Shown piece by piece: positions 1-5,571 of a stretch of DNA of 5,571 nt. Source of the DNA: Enterovirga sp. (GTDB lineage Bacteria > Pseudomonadota > Alphaproteobacteria > Rhizobiales > Beijerinckiaceae); contig JAQGJZ010000382.1 of the NCBI GenBank assembly GCA_028290385.1, positions 1-5,571 of the forward strand, read 5' to 3'. Below the pieces are notes generated by a model. It did no database searches. It had not been told where the DNA came from and saw only the letters and a program-made list of their open reading frames with translations. The position numbers and the translations under genes are program-made. Numbering within the stretch: the first letter of the stretch is position 1; every line of letters starts with the position of its first letter.

Positions 1-299
1 TGCTGATGCGGGACCAGTTCCGCTCCGTCGACCTGATCGGCGACATCGGGGTCCCGCTTCTGATGATGCACGGCGAGGCGGACGCGGTGGTCCCGATCGC
101 GCTCTCGGAGCTGCTGTTCAAGGCCGCGAAGGAGCCGAAGCGCTATCTTCGGCTGCCGGGCGTCGATCACGTCTCCGTGCTGGAAAGCGGCGGCATCGAT
201 GCCGTCCGCAGCTTCCTGGACGCAATCGAGGCGAGGCTTCCGCCCGAGGCCAAGCCCCAGGCGGACCCTCAGGCCGAGCCCCTCAGCGGAAGGGGCTGA
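1..299 (+). CDS. Alpha/beta hydrolase, C-terminal part only (5' end outside window)
   Basis: This is the last 98 or so residues of a serine hydrolase of the alpha/beta fold; the reading frame is open to the left edge (first full codon at 3), so the ATG at 6 need not be the start. The visible part holds the acid-and-histidine half of the catalytic triad: a strand PLLMMHGEADAVVP, in which the Asp of the GEAD turn is the likely triad acid, and LPGVDHVSVLE, in which the His is the likely triad base. The nucleophile elbow (GxSxG) would lie upstream of the window. The tail after the last helix is Pro/Ala/Glu-rich (PPEAKPQADPQAEP) and probably disordered. The pattern suggests a lysophospholipase, monoacylglycerol lipase or Bem46/ABHD17-like enzyme; the substrate cannot be told. 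Its stop lies inside the 3' end of the convergent TPR gene. Confidence 0.85.
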   Translation, partial: LMRDQFRSVDLIGDIGVPLLMMHGEADAVVPIALSELLFKAAKEPKRYLRLPGVDHVSVLESGGIDAVRSFLDAIEARLPPEAKPQADPQAEPLSGRG

Positions 300-1146
300 G
301 CGAGGCGATGCCGCCCTGCAGCCGCCCGAGGCCCTGCTTGGCGACACTGTTGTTCGGCTCGATCGAGGTCGCCCGCGTATAGCTCTCGAGCGCCTCCTGC
401 CGCTTGCCGCTGCGCTCGAGCGCGAGGCCGCGCCACGCCCAGGCGCTGGCGTCCTTGTTGTTGACGTTGAGGGCCGCGTTGAAGTCCTCGACCGCCTTGT
501 CGTACTGGCGCGTCGCGATCAGGCTCTGGCCGCGCGCCTCGTAGGGCGCCGCCACGTAAGCGTTGCGGTCGATCGCGGCGTCGAAGTCGATGATCGCCTC
601 GCGATGCCGCTCCATCTTCTGGTACACGAGCCCGCGCGCATGCAGCGCCTCGGCCGATTCCGGCGTCAGCCGGATCGCCTGGCTGAGATCGGCCAGCGCC
701 GCTTCGTAGTTGTTCTGGGCGCGCAGAAGATTGGCCCGACCGATATAGGCCGGCCCGTAATTCGGGTCCGCCTCGACCGCCTTGCTGAAATCCGCGAACG
801 CCGCGTCGCCCCGACCGGTCTGCCGGTGGGCGAGCCCACGGTTCGTGAACGCCGGCGCGTTGTTCGGATCGATTGTCAGCGCCTTGTTGAAGTCGGCGAT
901 GGCGTCGCTATAGCGCCCGACCCGGGCCAGGGCGGCGCCGCGGGTGTTCAGGGCGCTTGCATCGTTCGGGTTGCGCTGAACCACATCCGACAGCGACTCG
1001 ATGTTGACCGTCGCGGTCGCCTTGTCTTCCTCGACGACCGCCACCTGCGGCCCGCGCGGGCTCTGCCCGACGGTGTTGCACGCCCCCAGGGCCGCCGTCA
1101 TGGCAGCCAGGCCTGCAATCCCGAAACCCCGTCCCCACGCAACCAT
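283..1146 (-). CDS. TPR-repeat lipoprotein (six tetratricopeptide repeats)
   Basis: A 287-residue protein. It begins with a short basic stretch and a hydrophobic segment ending in the lipobox LGAC (residues 20-23), so it is probably cleaved by signal peptidase II and lipid-anchored at Cys23. A linker of about 40 residues is followed by six consecutive 34-residue TPR units at about 63-96, 97-130, 131-164, 165-198, 199-232 and 233-266. They show the usual pattern (for example ALNTRGAALARVGRYSDAIADF and Asn/Asp-Pro-Asn-Asn turns). TPR arrays are protein-binding scaffolds, and no catalytic domain is present. The ATG start is supported by GGGAG at 1156-1160, nine nt upstream, and by the intact signal peptide. 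It lies 63 nt downstream of rpsU on the same strand, so co-transcription is possible. Its 3' end overlaps the hydrolase gene by 17 nt. The partner and role are unknown; envelope assembly or cell-envelope maintenance is only a guess. Confidence 0.9.
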   Translation of the reverse strand: MVAWGRGFGIAGLAAMTAALGACNTVGQSPRGPQVAVVEEDKATATVNIESLSDVVQRNPNDASALNTRGAALARVGRYSDAIADFNKALTIDPNNAPAFTNRGLAHRQTGRGDAAFADFSKAVEADPNYGPAYIGRANLLRAQNNYEAALADLSQAIRLTPESAEALHARGLVYQKMERHREAIIDFDAAIDRNAYVAAPYEARGQSLIATRQYDKAVEDFNAALNVNNKDASAWAWRGLALERSGKRQEALESYTRATSIEPNNSVAKQGLGRLQGGIASLSPFR

Positions 1147-1209
1147 AAACTTGAACTCCCGTCCGCCGGCCGGAAGGTGTCGGCTCGTGGTTAGGAAAGA
1201 CTGAAAGAT

Positions 1210-1524
1210 TTAGACCGCTGCGGCAGCGACCGCGGCGACGGGACGCGGCGCCGTCGGACGCACCTCGCCGGGACGGCCCGGACGTGCACCGCCGCGCGGC
1301 GGGGCCTTCGGCTTGGACGGCAGCAGGCCTTCGCGTTGCATGCGCTTGCGGATGAGCTTGCGGGCACGGCGAACGGCCTCGGCCTTCTCGCGCGCCTTCT
1401 TCTCCGACGGCTTCTCGTAATGGCCCCGGAGCTTCATCTCGCGGAAGATGCCCTCGCGCTGCATCTTCTTCTTCAGCGCGCGAAGCGCCTGGTCGACGTT
1501 GTTTTCGCGAACGAGAATCTGCAC
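1210..1524 (-). CDS. rpsU: 30S ribosomal protein S21 (bS21) with long C-terminal tail
   Basis: bS21 is a small basic protein of the 30S subunit, near the 3' end of 16S rRNA, and helps in translation initiation. The conserved core spans residues 1-69: [20 protein letters not shown], then [20 protein letters not shown] and a very basic helix rich in Lys, Arg and Ala. The start is the GTG at 1522-1524: the family begins at (M/V)Q(I/V)LVR, and AGGAG lies five nt upstream. An ATG further up in the same frame at 1585-1587 would add 21 residues unlike the family and lacks this support. The product is 104 residues against about 70 in E. coli. The extra part (about 70-104) is rich in Pro, Arg, Gly and Ala and ends in an Ala/Val run; longer tails are known in alphaproteobacterial S21. 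It sits between purK and the TPR gene, all on the same strand. Confidence 0.96.
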   Translation of the reverse strand: MQILVRENNVDQALRALKKKMQREGIFREMKLRGHYEKPSEKKAREKAEAVRRARKLIRKRMQREGLLPSKPKAPPRGGARPGRPGEVRPTAPRPVAAVAAAAV

Positions 1525-1666
1525 GCGTGCTCCTCGAACCCTAGTCGCTGTCAATTCAGCATCAATATCGGAAACGGCCGAGGGCACCCCTGCGCACGCC
1601 TCCGCCGAAGGGCGCCCGGTTATCAGACCGAACTTGCGCTGTCCAGAACCAGAATGCCCGTTCTTT
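1525..1666 (-). promoter_or_regulatory. purK-rpsU intergenic region, probable rpsU leader and promoter
   Basis: These 142 nt separate the purK stop from the rpsU start. A ribosomal protein gene usually has its own strong promoter, and this gap is long enough for one plus a 5' leader. I could not fix hexamers with confidence: a TGGACA-like box is followed by TGATAA after only 14 nt, which is too short. No strong hairpin with a T-run follows purK, so read-through from purK cannot be excluded. Confidence 0.35.
1530..1534 (-). promoter_or_regulatory. Shine-Dalgarno site of rpsU, fixing the GTG start
   Basis: The minus strand reads AGGAG here, followed by five nt and then GTG at 1524-1522. This spacing is good for initiation and, together with the family N-terminus, decides against the upstream in-frame ATG at 1587. 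Confidence 0.8.
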
Positions 1667-2755
1667 TCACTCGGATTTGCGGTGCACCGTGGTGACGTGT
1701 CCCATCTTCCGGCCGGGGCGCGCCTTCGCCTTTCCGTAATGGTGAAGATGCGCGCCGGGGGTGCCGAGAATCTCCGGCCAGGCCTCGATCTCGCTGCCGA
1801 TCAGGTTGCGCATCTCGACCCGGCCCGTACTGCCCGTTGCGCCCAGGGGCCAGCCGCAGATCGCCCGAATATGCTGCTCGAACTGCGAGGTTTGTGCGCC
1901 CTCGCTGGTCCAGTGCCCGGAGTTATGGACGCGCGGCGCGATCTCGTTCACGGCGACCGTTGCGCCCTCGCCTTCGCCGAGCACGAACATCTCGACCGCG
2001 ATCACGCCGACATAGCCGAGCGCCTCGGTGATGCGCTGCGCCGCCGCCACCGCAGCCTGCTCCGTGGCGGCCGCCAGGTGCGCCGGCACCCTGGTGAGGT
2101 GGAGAATGCCGTCGCGGTGCTCGTTCCAGCACGCATCGTAGGCCGCGAACGAACCGTCGCGCCCGCGCGCGGCCACGATGGACACCTCGCGGCTGAACGG
2201 GACGAAGCCTTCCAAGATGGCGGGCGCGCCGCCGAGCTGGGCCCAGGCTTCGGCAACCGAGTCGCCGGGCCGAATTCTGACCTGGCCCTTGCCGTCGTAG
2301 CCGAAACGGCGCGTCTTGAGGATGGCGGGCCCGCCGAGCTCCTCCAGCGCGCGCGCCAACTCGGCCTCGCTGCGGACGGCCCGGAACGGCGCGGTCGGAA
2401 TGCCGAGCCCGGCGACAAAGGTCTTTTCGGCCAGGCGGTCCTGCGCGGTCGCGAGCGCCTTGGCCCCGGGATGGAGCGGCCGGACGGATTCGATGATCTC
2501 GGCCGTGCGGGCCGGCACGTTCTCGAACTCGTAGGTGACGACGTCCACCGCGCCGGCAAAGGCGCGCAGGGCCGCCTCGTCCTCGTAATCGGCGACGCTG
2601 TGGCGGGCCGAGACGTCGAAGGCCGGGCTGTGCGGATCCGGGCAGAAGATGTGCGACTTCAAGCCGAGATTGGCGGCGGCCAGGGCCAGCATGCGGCCGA
2701 GCTGGCCACCGCCCAGGATTCCAACCGTGGCGCCAGGCGCGACCCGATCAAGCAT
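1667..2755 (-). CDS. purK: N5-carboxyaminoimidazole ribonucleotide synthase (ATP-grasp)
   Basis: PurK uses ATP and bicarbonate to carboxylate 5-aminoimidazole ribonucleotide (AIR) to N5-CAIR in de novo purine synthesis, in the cytoplasm. The 362-residue protein has the usual length and order. There is an N-terminal Rossmann-like part with [12 protein letters not shown] (12-23) and the TYEFENVP block (74-81). The ATP-grasp core follows, with [14 protein letters not shown] (145-158), [16 protein letters not shown] (182-197) and the metal/substrate loop [14 protein letters not shown] (270-283). The C-terminal domain ends with [10 protein letters not shown] (347-356). No key block is missing. The ATG at 2755-2753 overlaps the end of purE by 8 nt, which points to translational coupling; no good Shine-Dalgarno is seen close to it. 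A GTG six nt further upstream (2761-2759) is a possible alternative start adding two residues. Confidence 0.97.
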   Translation of the reverse strand: MLDRVAPGATVGILGGGQLGRMLALAAANLGLKSHIFCPDPHSPAFDVSARHSVADYEDEAALRAFAGAVDVVTYEFENVPARTAEIIESVRPLHPGAKALATAQDRLAEKTFVAGLGIPTAPFRAVRSEAELARALEELGGPAILKTRRFGYDGKGQVRIRPGDSVAEAWAQLGGAPAILEGFVPFSREVSIVAARGRDGSFAAYDACWNEHRDGILHLTRVPAHLAAATEQAAVAAAQRITEALGYVGVIAVEMFVLGEGEGATVAVNEIAPRVHNSGHWTSEGAQTSQFEQHIRAICGWPLGATGSTGRVEMRNLIGSEIEAWPEILGTPGAHLHHYGKAKARPGRKMGHVTTVHRKSE

Positions 2756-3245
2756 CGTCACGCGGCCGGTCCGCCACCTCGTCCGTGCGGGCCTGCCGCC
2801 ACGCCGTGAGCCGCTCCGACAGGGCCTCGTCCTCGAGGGCCAGGATCGAGGCCGCGAGCAGCGCCGCATTGACGGCCCCGGCCCGCCCGATCGCGAGCGT
2901 CCCGACCGGCACCCCGGCGGGCATCTGCACGATGGACAGAAGGCTGTCCTGCCCGGAGAGCGCCTTCGACTCCACCGGAACGCCGAGCACGGGCAGCGTC
3001 GTCATGGACGCGGCCATGCCGGGCAGGTGGGCGGCTCCGCCTGCACCCGCGACGATTACCTTGAAGCCGGCCGCGCGCGCGCCCTTGGCGAAGGAGAACA
3101 GCCGATCGGGCGTGCGATGGGCCGAGACGATCCGGTCGTCATGCGCGATCCCGAGCGCGTCCAGGGTCTCCGCGGCGTGCCGCATCGTGGCCCAATCGGA
3201 CTGGCTGCCCATGATGATCGCGACGGGTGGCGCACCCGCGTTCAT
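2748..3245 (-). CDS. purE: N5-carboxyaminoimidazole ribonucleotide mutase, class I PurE
   Basis: PurE rearranges N5-CAIR, made by PurK, to 4-carboxy-AIR (CAIR). The 165-residue product fits the family length. It shows GSQSDW (13-18), VSAHRTP (40-46) with the catalytic His43, the glycine-rich [12 protein letters not shown] (66-77), PVLGVPVES (85-93) and [20 protein letters not shown] (101-120). Presence of a PurK partner and the SAHRTP motif place it in the class I, mutase-type group rather than the direct AIR carboxylases. The ATG at 3245-3243 is chosen because GGAG lies six nt upstream (3252-3255) and the family begins a few residues before the first beta strand. A longer in-frame extension to an ATG at 3344 would add 33 Pro/Ser/Gly-rich residues with no family match. 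PurE enzymes form octamers; the last 15 or so residues are charged and probably disordered. Confidence 0.97.
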   Translation of the reverse strand: MNAGAPPVAIIMGSQSDWATMRHAAETLDALGIAHDDRIVSAHRTPDRLFSFAKGARAAGFKVIVAGAGGAAHLPGMAASMTTLPVLGVPVESKALSGQDSLLSIVQMPAGVPVGTLAIGRAGAVNAALLAASILALEDEALSERLTAWRQARTDEVADRPRDDA

Positions 3246-3356
3246 GCCCCGCTCCGGTCTCCCGGGCACGCCCGGCTCGAAAGAGGGCGGCTTAGAGGAG
3301 CGCACAGGGGACGGCAAGCCGCTTTGGCCACTACCCGCGCACACAATCCGCCCCCG
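3246..3356 (-). promoter_or_regulatory. Leader and probable promoter region of purEK
   Basis: This 111-nt gap between the 72-residue DUF465 gene and purE holds the purE ribosome binding site (GGAG, 3252-3255). A perfect 6-bp inverted repeat CCGGGC-AC-GCCCGG lies just upstream (3262-3275). A weak promoter-like pair on the minus strand, TTGCCG (3312-3317) and TCTAAG (3291-3296), is spaced by only 15 nt and is not convincing. No purine riboswitch fold is apparent. Confidence 0.3.
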
Positions 3357-3575
3357 TCAGGCGATGATGTCGGGCGTCAGCTCGTCCTCGATGAACGAGA
3401 TCCGGTCCTTCAGGATGAGCTTGCGCTTCTTGAGGCGCTGCACCTGGAGCTGATCGCCGCCATTCATCGCATCGAGGGCATCGATGGCGGAATCCAGATC
3501 CCGATGCTCCTGCTTCAGCCGCGACAGCTCCGATCGCATCGCGGCCAAAGGATCATCGTCCTGTTCCAGCACCAT
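3357..3575 (-). CDS. Small DUF465 (YdcH-type) coiled-coil protein, 72 residues
   Basis: A short, highly charged protein with two predicted helices: LSRLKQEHRDLDSAIDALDA (17-36), then a short turn (NGGD), then LQVQRLKKRKLILKDRISFI (43-62). The second helix carries the family hallmark LKKRKLxLKDxI. This is the antiparallel helical hairpin of the DUF465 (PF04325) family, whose function is not established. The acidic N-terminus (EQDDDP) and the tail LTPDIIA lie outside the hairpin. The ATG at 3575 has GGGAG four nt upstream (3580-3584), a short but usable spacing; Met13 has no such site. It is divergent from a second DUF465 gene and lies 111 nt upstream of purE on the same strand. There is no signal peptide or membrane segment, so it is presumably cytoplasmic. 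Confidence 0.88.
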   Translation of the reverse strand: MVLEQDDDPLAAMRSELSRLKQEHRDLDSAIDALDAMNGGDQLQVQRLKKRKLILKDRISFIEDELTPDIIA

Positions 3576-3741
3576 CCGGCTCCCGAGCGTCGCAGTTGTA
3601 GCGCCCGAAGGCTGTCGCCACTATGCTGCCGAGCGGGCATCGCAGCAAGGCGCGCGGCCCGTCAACCTGCGGCCTCATGCCACGGGTTTGCCACGAATCA
3701 AGAGAAAGCTTGGGGCCCCCGCAACAGGTGAGGAGACATAG
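3576..3741. promoter_or_regulatory. Divergent intergenic region between two DUF465 genes
   Basis: This 166-nt spacer must hold the start signals of both small genes, since they point away from each other. The minus strand carries TTGACG (3660-3665), a fair -35 hexamer for the 72-residue gene, but 17 nt further on only a poor CGATGC is found. No clear -10 or operator is seen for the + gene. Ribosome binding sites are present at both ends (3580-3584 minus; 3731-3735 plus). Confidence 0.4.
3731..3735 (+). promoter_or_regulatory. Shine-Dalgarno site of the 57-residue DUF465 gene
   Basis: AGGAG followed by six nt and ATG at 3742. This near-ideal site supports the very short downstream frame as a real gene. 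Confidence 0.8.
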
Positions 3742-3915
3742 ATGCCGCTGCAGAACCATCTGTCCGAGCTCGAGCGCAAACACGAAGCGCTGGAGCGCGA
3801 GCTCCACGATGTCACCGGACGCCCCTCCACCGATTCGGCCCGGCTCGCCGAGCTGAAACGGCGCAAACTGCAGCTCAAGGATGAAATCTATCGCCTGAAG
3901 CGGACGACGCACTGA
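3742..3915 (+). CDS. Small DUF465 (YdcH-type) coiled-coil protein, 57 residues
   Basis: A 57-residue frame that length cut-offs can miss. It reads MPLQNHLSELERKHEALERE, a short turn (GRPSTD), and then LAELKRRKLQLKDEIYRLKR, with TTH at the end. The helix-turn-helix-like hairpin and the LKRRKLQLKDEI block are the DUF465 (PF04325) signature. Over a 43-residue ungapped stretch (residues 7-49 here against 17-59 of the 72-residue neighbour) I count 15 identities, so the two are paralogues. An AGGAG six nt before the ATG and the family match make the call firm despite the length. The function of the family is unknown; the charged heptad-like pattern suggests self-association or binding to another helical protein. 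The gene converges on the acyl-CoA synthetase gene, with a stem-loop between them. Confidence 0.9.
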   Translation: MPLQNHLSELERKHEALERELHDVTGRPSTDSARLAELKRRKLQLKDEIYRLKRTTH

Positions 3916-3932
3916 CGTCGCGCCGCCAATCC

Positions 3933-3969
3933 TGAGATCCGCCGCCTCGAGGAGGGGCGGCGGATTTCA
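3933..3969. terminator. Stem-loop between convergent genes, probable shared terminator
   Basis: A perfect 10-bp GC-rich inverted repeat (ATCCGCCGCC at 3937-3946, GGCGGCGGAT at 3956-3965) encloses a 9-nt loop. Four more pairs, one of them G-T, extend the stem to 3933-3969. It lies 17 nt after the stop of the + DUF465 gene and 7 nt after the stop of the - acyl-CoA synthetase gene. The T-run is short on both strands (TTT at 3965-3967 on the + side is partly in the stem), so it is a weak intrinsic terminator or an mRNA 3'-end stabiliser acting on both transcripts. Confidence 0.6.
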
Positions 3970-3976
3970 TGGCGGG

Positions 3977-5571
3977 TCAGACCTGCCGGGCCATCTCCCG
4001 CAGGCGGAATTTCTGGATTTTTCCCGTCGAGGTTTTCGGCAGCTCGACGAAGACCACGTGCCTGGGCGCCTTGTAATGCGCGAGGTTGGCGCGGCACCAG
4101 GCCACAATTTCCTCGGCGGAAACCATCTCCGAAGGTTTCAGCTCGACAAAGGCGACCGGCGTCTCGCCCCATTTCTCGTCCGGCTTCGCCACCACGGCGG
4201 CGGCCTGCACGGCCGGGTGCTTGTACAACGCCTCCTCCACCTCGATGGACGAGATGTTCTCGCCGCCCGAGATGATGATGTCCTTCGAGCGGTCCTTCAG
4301 CTGCACATAGCCATCCGGGTGCTTCACCCCGAGATCGCCCGAGTGGAACCAGCCGCCCGCGAACGCCGCGGCGCTCGCGCTCGGGTTCTTCAGGTAGCCC
4401 TTCATCACGACGTTGCCGCGGAACATGACCTCGCCGAGCGTCGCCCCATCCGCGGGAACGGGCGCCATCGTCTCGGGATCGAGCACGTCCAACGCGTCGA
4501 GCGGCACATAGCGGACGCCCTGGCGGGACTTCAGAGCCGCCTGCTCGCCCTCGGGCAGCGCATCCCATCCGCCCTGCCACTCGTTCACGACGGCCGGACC
4601 GTAGGTTTCCGTCAGCCCATACACGTGCGTGACGTTGAACCCCGCGCTCGCCATCGCGGCGAGGACCGCCTCGGGCGGCGGCGCGGCGGCCGTGATGAAC
4701 TCCACCCGGTGCGGCAGCGCGCGCCGGTCGGCGGCGGGCGCGTTCAGCAGCGTCGACATGACGATGGGCGCGCCGCAGAGATGCGTGACGCCGTGATCCG
4801 CAATGGCGTCGTACATCGCCTTTGCCCGAACCCAGCGCAGGCACACATGCGTCCCGGCGAGGACCGAGATGGTCCAGGGGAAGCACCAGCCGTTGCAGTG
4901 GAACATCGGCAGCGTCCAGAGATAAACCGGATGCCGGCCCATCGCGGCCGACAGCACGTTGCCGACCGCGGTCAGATACGCGCCGCGGTGATGGTAGACG
5001 ACGCCCTTCGGGTCGCCCGTGGTGCCCGACGTGTAGTTGAGCGCGATCGCGTCCCATTCGTCGCGGGGCGGCTGCCAGGCAAAGGCGGGATCGCCCTCCG
5101 CCAGCAGCGCCTCGTAATCGAGATCGCCGAGCACCTCGCCGGGGCCGTCGAATTCCGGATCGTCGTAGTCGACCACCAGCGGCTTCACCGACGCGGAGGC
5201 CAGCGCGGCCTTCACGACGGGGGCGAACTCGCGGTCGGTGATCAGGACCTTGGCCTCGCCGTGGTCCAGCGCGAACGCGACCGTGGCAGCGTCGAGCCGC
5301 GTGTTCAGCGTGTTCAGCACCGCCCCGCACATGGGCACGCCGTAATGGCTCTCGAGCATGGCCGGCGTGTTGGCGAGCACCACCGCGACCGTGTCGCCGC
5401 GGCCGATCCCCCGCTTCGCGAGCGCCGAGGCGAGCCGCCGCGTCCGGGCGTAGAACTCGGCATAGGACCGGCGCAGCCCGCCATGGATGATGGCCGTGCG
5501 GTCAGGAAACGTGTGGGCCGCCCGCTCGAGAAATTGCAGCGGCGTCAGCGGCTGGTGGTTCGCCGGATTCC
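3977..5571 (-). CDS. Acyl-CoA synthetase (AMP-forming), N-terminus outside window
   Basis: A member of the ANL (AMP-binding) superfamily: it activates a carboxylic acid with ATP to an acyl-AMP and transfers it to CoA. The frame is open to the right edge and 530 residues are visible, starting at NPANHQPLTPLQFLERAA, so probably only 10-20 residues are missing. Counting from the first visible residue, it has the P-loop YTSGTTGDPKG (179-189), HVYGLTETYGP (315-325), WFHSGDLG (407-414) with the ribose-binding Asp412, LKDRSKDIIISGGENISS (424-441) at the hinge, and TSTGKIQK (513-520) with the catalytic Lys517. All core motifs are intact. The N-terminal and middle sequence resemble the AAE/BZO1-like and methylmercaptopropionate-CoA ligase (DmdB) group more than classical FadD. 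Short- to medium-chain, aromatic or sulfur-containing acids are all possible, so no symbol is given. There is no operon partner in the window; its promoter lies outside. Confidence 0.93.
   Translation of the reverse strand, partial: NPANHQPLTPLQFLERAAHTFPDRTAIIHGGLRRSYAEFYARTRRLASALAKRGIGRGDTVAVVLANTPAMLESHYGVPMCGAVLNTLNTRLDAATVAFALDHGEAKVLITDREFAPVVKAALASASVKPLVVDYDDPEFDGPGEVLGDLDYEALLAEGDPAFAWQPPRDEWDAIALNYTSGTTGDPKGVVYHHRGAYLTAVGNVLSAAMGRHPVYLWTLPMFHCNGWCFPWTISVLAGTHVCLRWVRAKAMYDAIADHGVTHLCGAPIVMSTLLNAPAADRRALPHRVEFITAAAPPPEAVLAAMASAGFNVTHVYGLTETYGPAVVNEWQGGWDALPEGEQAALKSRQGVRYVPLDALDVLDPETMAPVPADGATLGEVMFRGNVVMKGYLKNPSASAAAFAGGWFHSGDLGVKHPDGYVQLKDRSKDIIISGGENISSIEVEEALYKHPAVQAAAVVAKPDEKWGETPVAFVELKPSEMVSAEEIVAWCRANLAHYKAPRHVVFVELPKTSTGKIQKFRLREMARQV

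Noticed and set aside
199..1194. Long open frame on the + strand, opposite the TPR lipoprotein
   Set aside because: It mirrors the TPR gene, is very rich in Arg, Ala and Val with no recognisable domain, and is explained by GC-rich third codon positions keeping the antisense frame open.
1549..1554. Perfect TTGACA hexamer on the minus strand upstream of rpsU
   Set aside because: A matching -10 box would fall at about 1526-1531, on top of the Shine-Dalgarno site, and the sequence there is not A/T-rich. It is likely a chance match.
1525..1666. Intrinsic terminator after purK
   Set aside because: Only short, weak inverted repeats are seen (such as AGAAC/GTTCT), with no T-run; not enough to call.
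1448..2809. Open frame of 453 codons on the + strand, opposite purK and part of rpsU
   Set aside because: purK is certain on the other strand. The + frame has low-complexity Arg/Ala/Gly-rich sequence, no domain and spans two unrelated genes.
3291..3317. TTGCCG / TCTAAG pair as a purE promoter
   Set aside because: The spacer is only 15 nt and the -10 match is four of six; too weak to call as a defined promoter.
2649..3731. Open frame of 360 codons on the + strand, opposite purE and a DUF465 gene
   Set aside because: It crosses purE, its leader and the DUF465 gene, and is Arg-rich without motifs: a composition artefact.
3553..3912. Open frame on the - strand covering the divergent region and opposite the 57-residue DUF465 gene
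   Set aside because: It runs antisense to a gene with a clear family match and an ideal ribosome binding site, and shows no motif of its own.
3888..5330. Open frame of 480 codons on the - strand in another frame of the acyl-CoA synthetase gene
   Set aside because: It is extremely rich in Arg and Gly and lacks any domain, whereas the other frame carries every ANL motif.

Overview
The window reads as ordinary chromosomal DNA from a GC-rich alphaproteobacterium, most likely of the order Hyphomicrobiales (Rhizobiales). The evidence is the high GC with strong third-position bias, the S21 protein with a long Ala/Pro/Arg tail, the purE-purK pair next to two small DUF465 (YdcH-type) genes, and protein sequences that resemble rhizobial homologues as I remember them. 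No database search was possible, so the genus is left open. I see no mobile element, tRNA, rRNA, CRISPR array or phage gene.

Layout from left to right: (1) the 3' end of an alpha/beta hydrolase gene on the + strand, which runs off the left edge. (2) A 287-residue TPR lipoprotein gene on the - strand, converging on the hydrolase gene with a 17-nt overlap of the coding ends. (3) rpsU (ribosomal protein S21) on the - strand, 63 nt upstream of the TPR gene, with a GTG start. (4) purE followed by purK on the - strand, overlapping by 8 nt; together they convert AIR to CAIR in de novo purine synthesis. (5) Two small coiled-coil DUF465 genes, divergent across a 166-nt spacer: a 72-residue one on the - strand upstream of purE and a 57-residue one on the + strand. 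(6) A perfect 10-bp stem-loop between convergent gene ends. (7) A large acyl-CoA synthetase (AMP-forming) gene on the - strand, whose first codons lie beyond the right edge.

From the 72-residue DUF465 gene to the TPR gene, five genes lie in a row on the - strand (DUF465, purE, purK, rpsU, TPR). Only purE and purK are tightly coupled. The 97-142 nt gaps before purE and rpsU leave room for separate promoters, but no convincing promoter hexamers were found. The link between purine synthesis, a ribosomal protein and the small DUF465 proteins is probably conserved synteny rather than one pathway.

I found no evidence for a novel system. The points most worth checking are the divergent DUF465 pair, the extended S21 tail, and the unnamed TPR lipoprotein beside rpsU.
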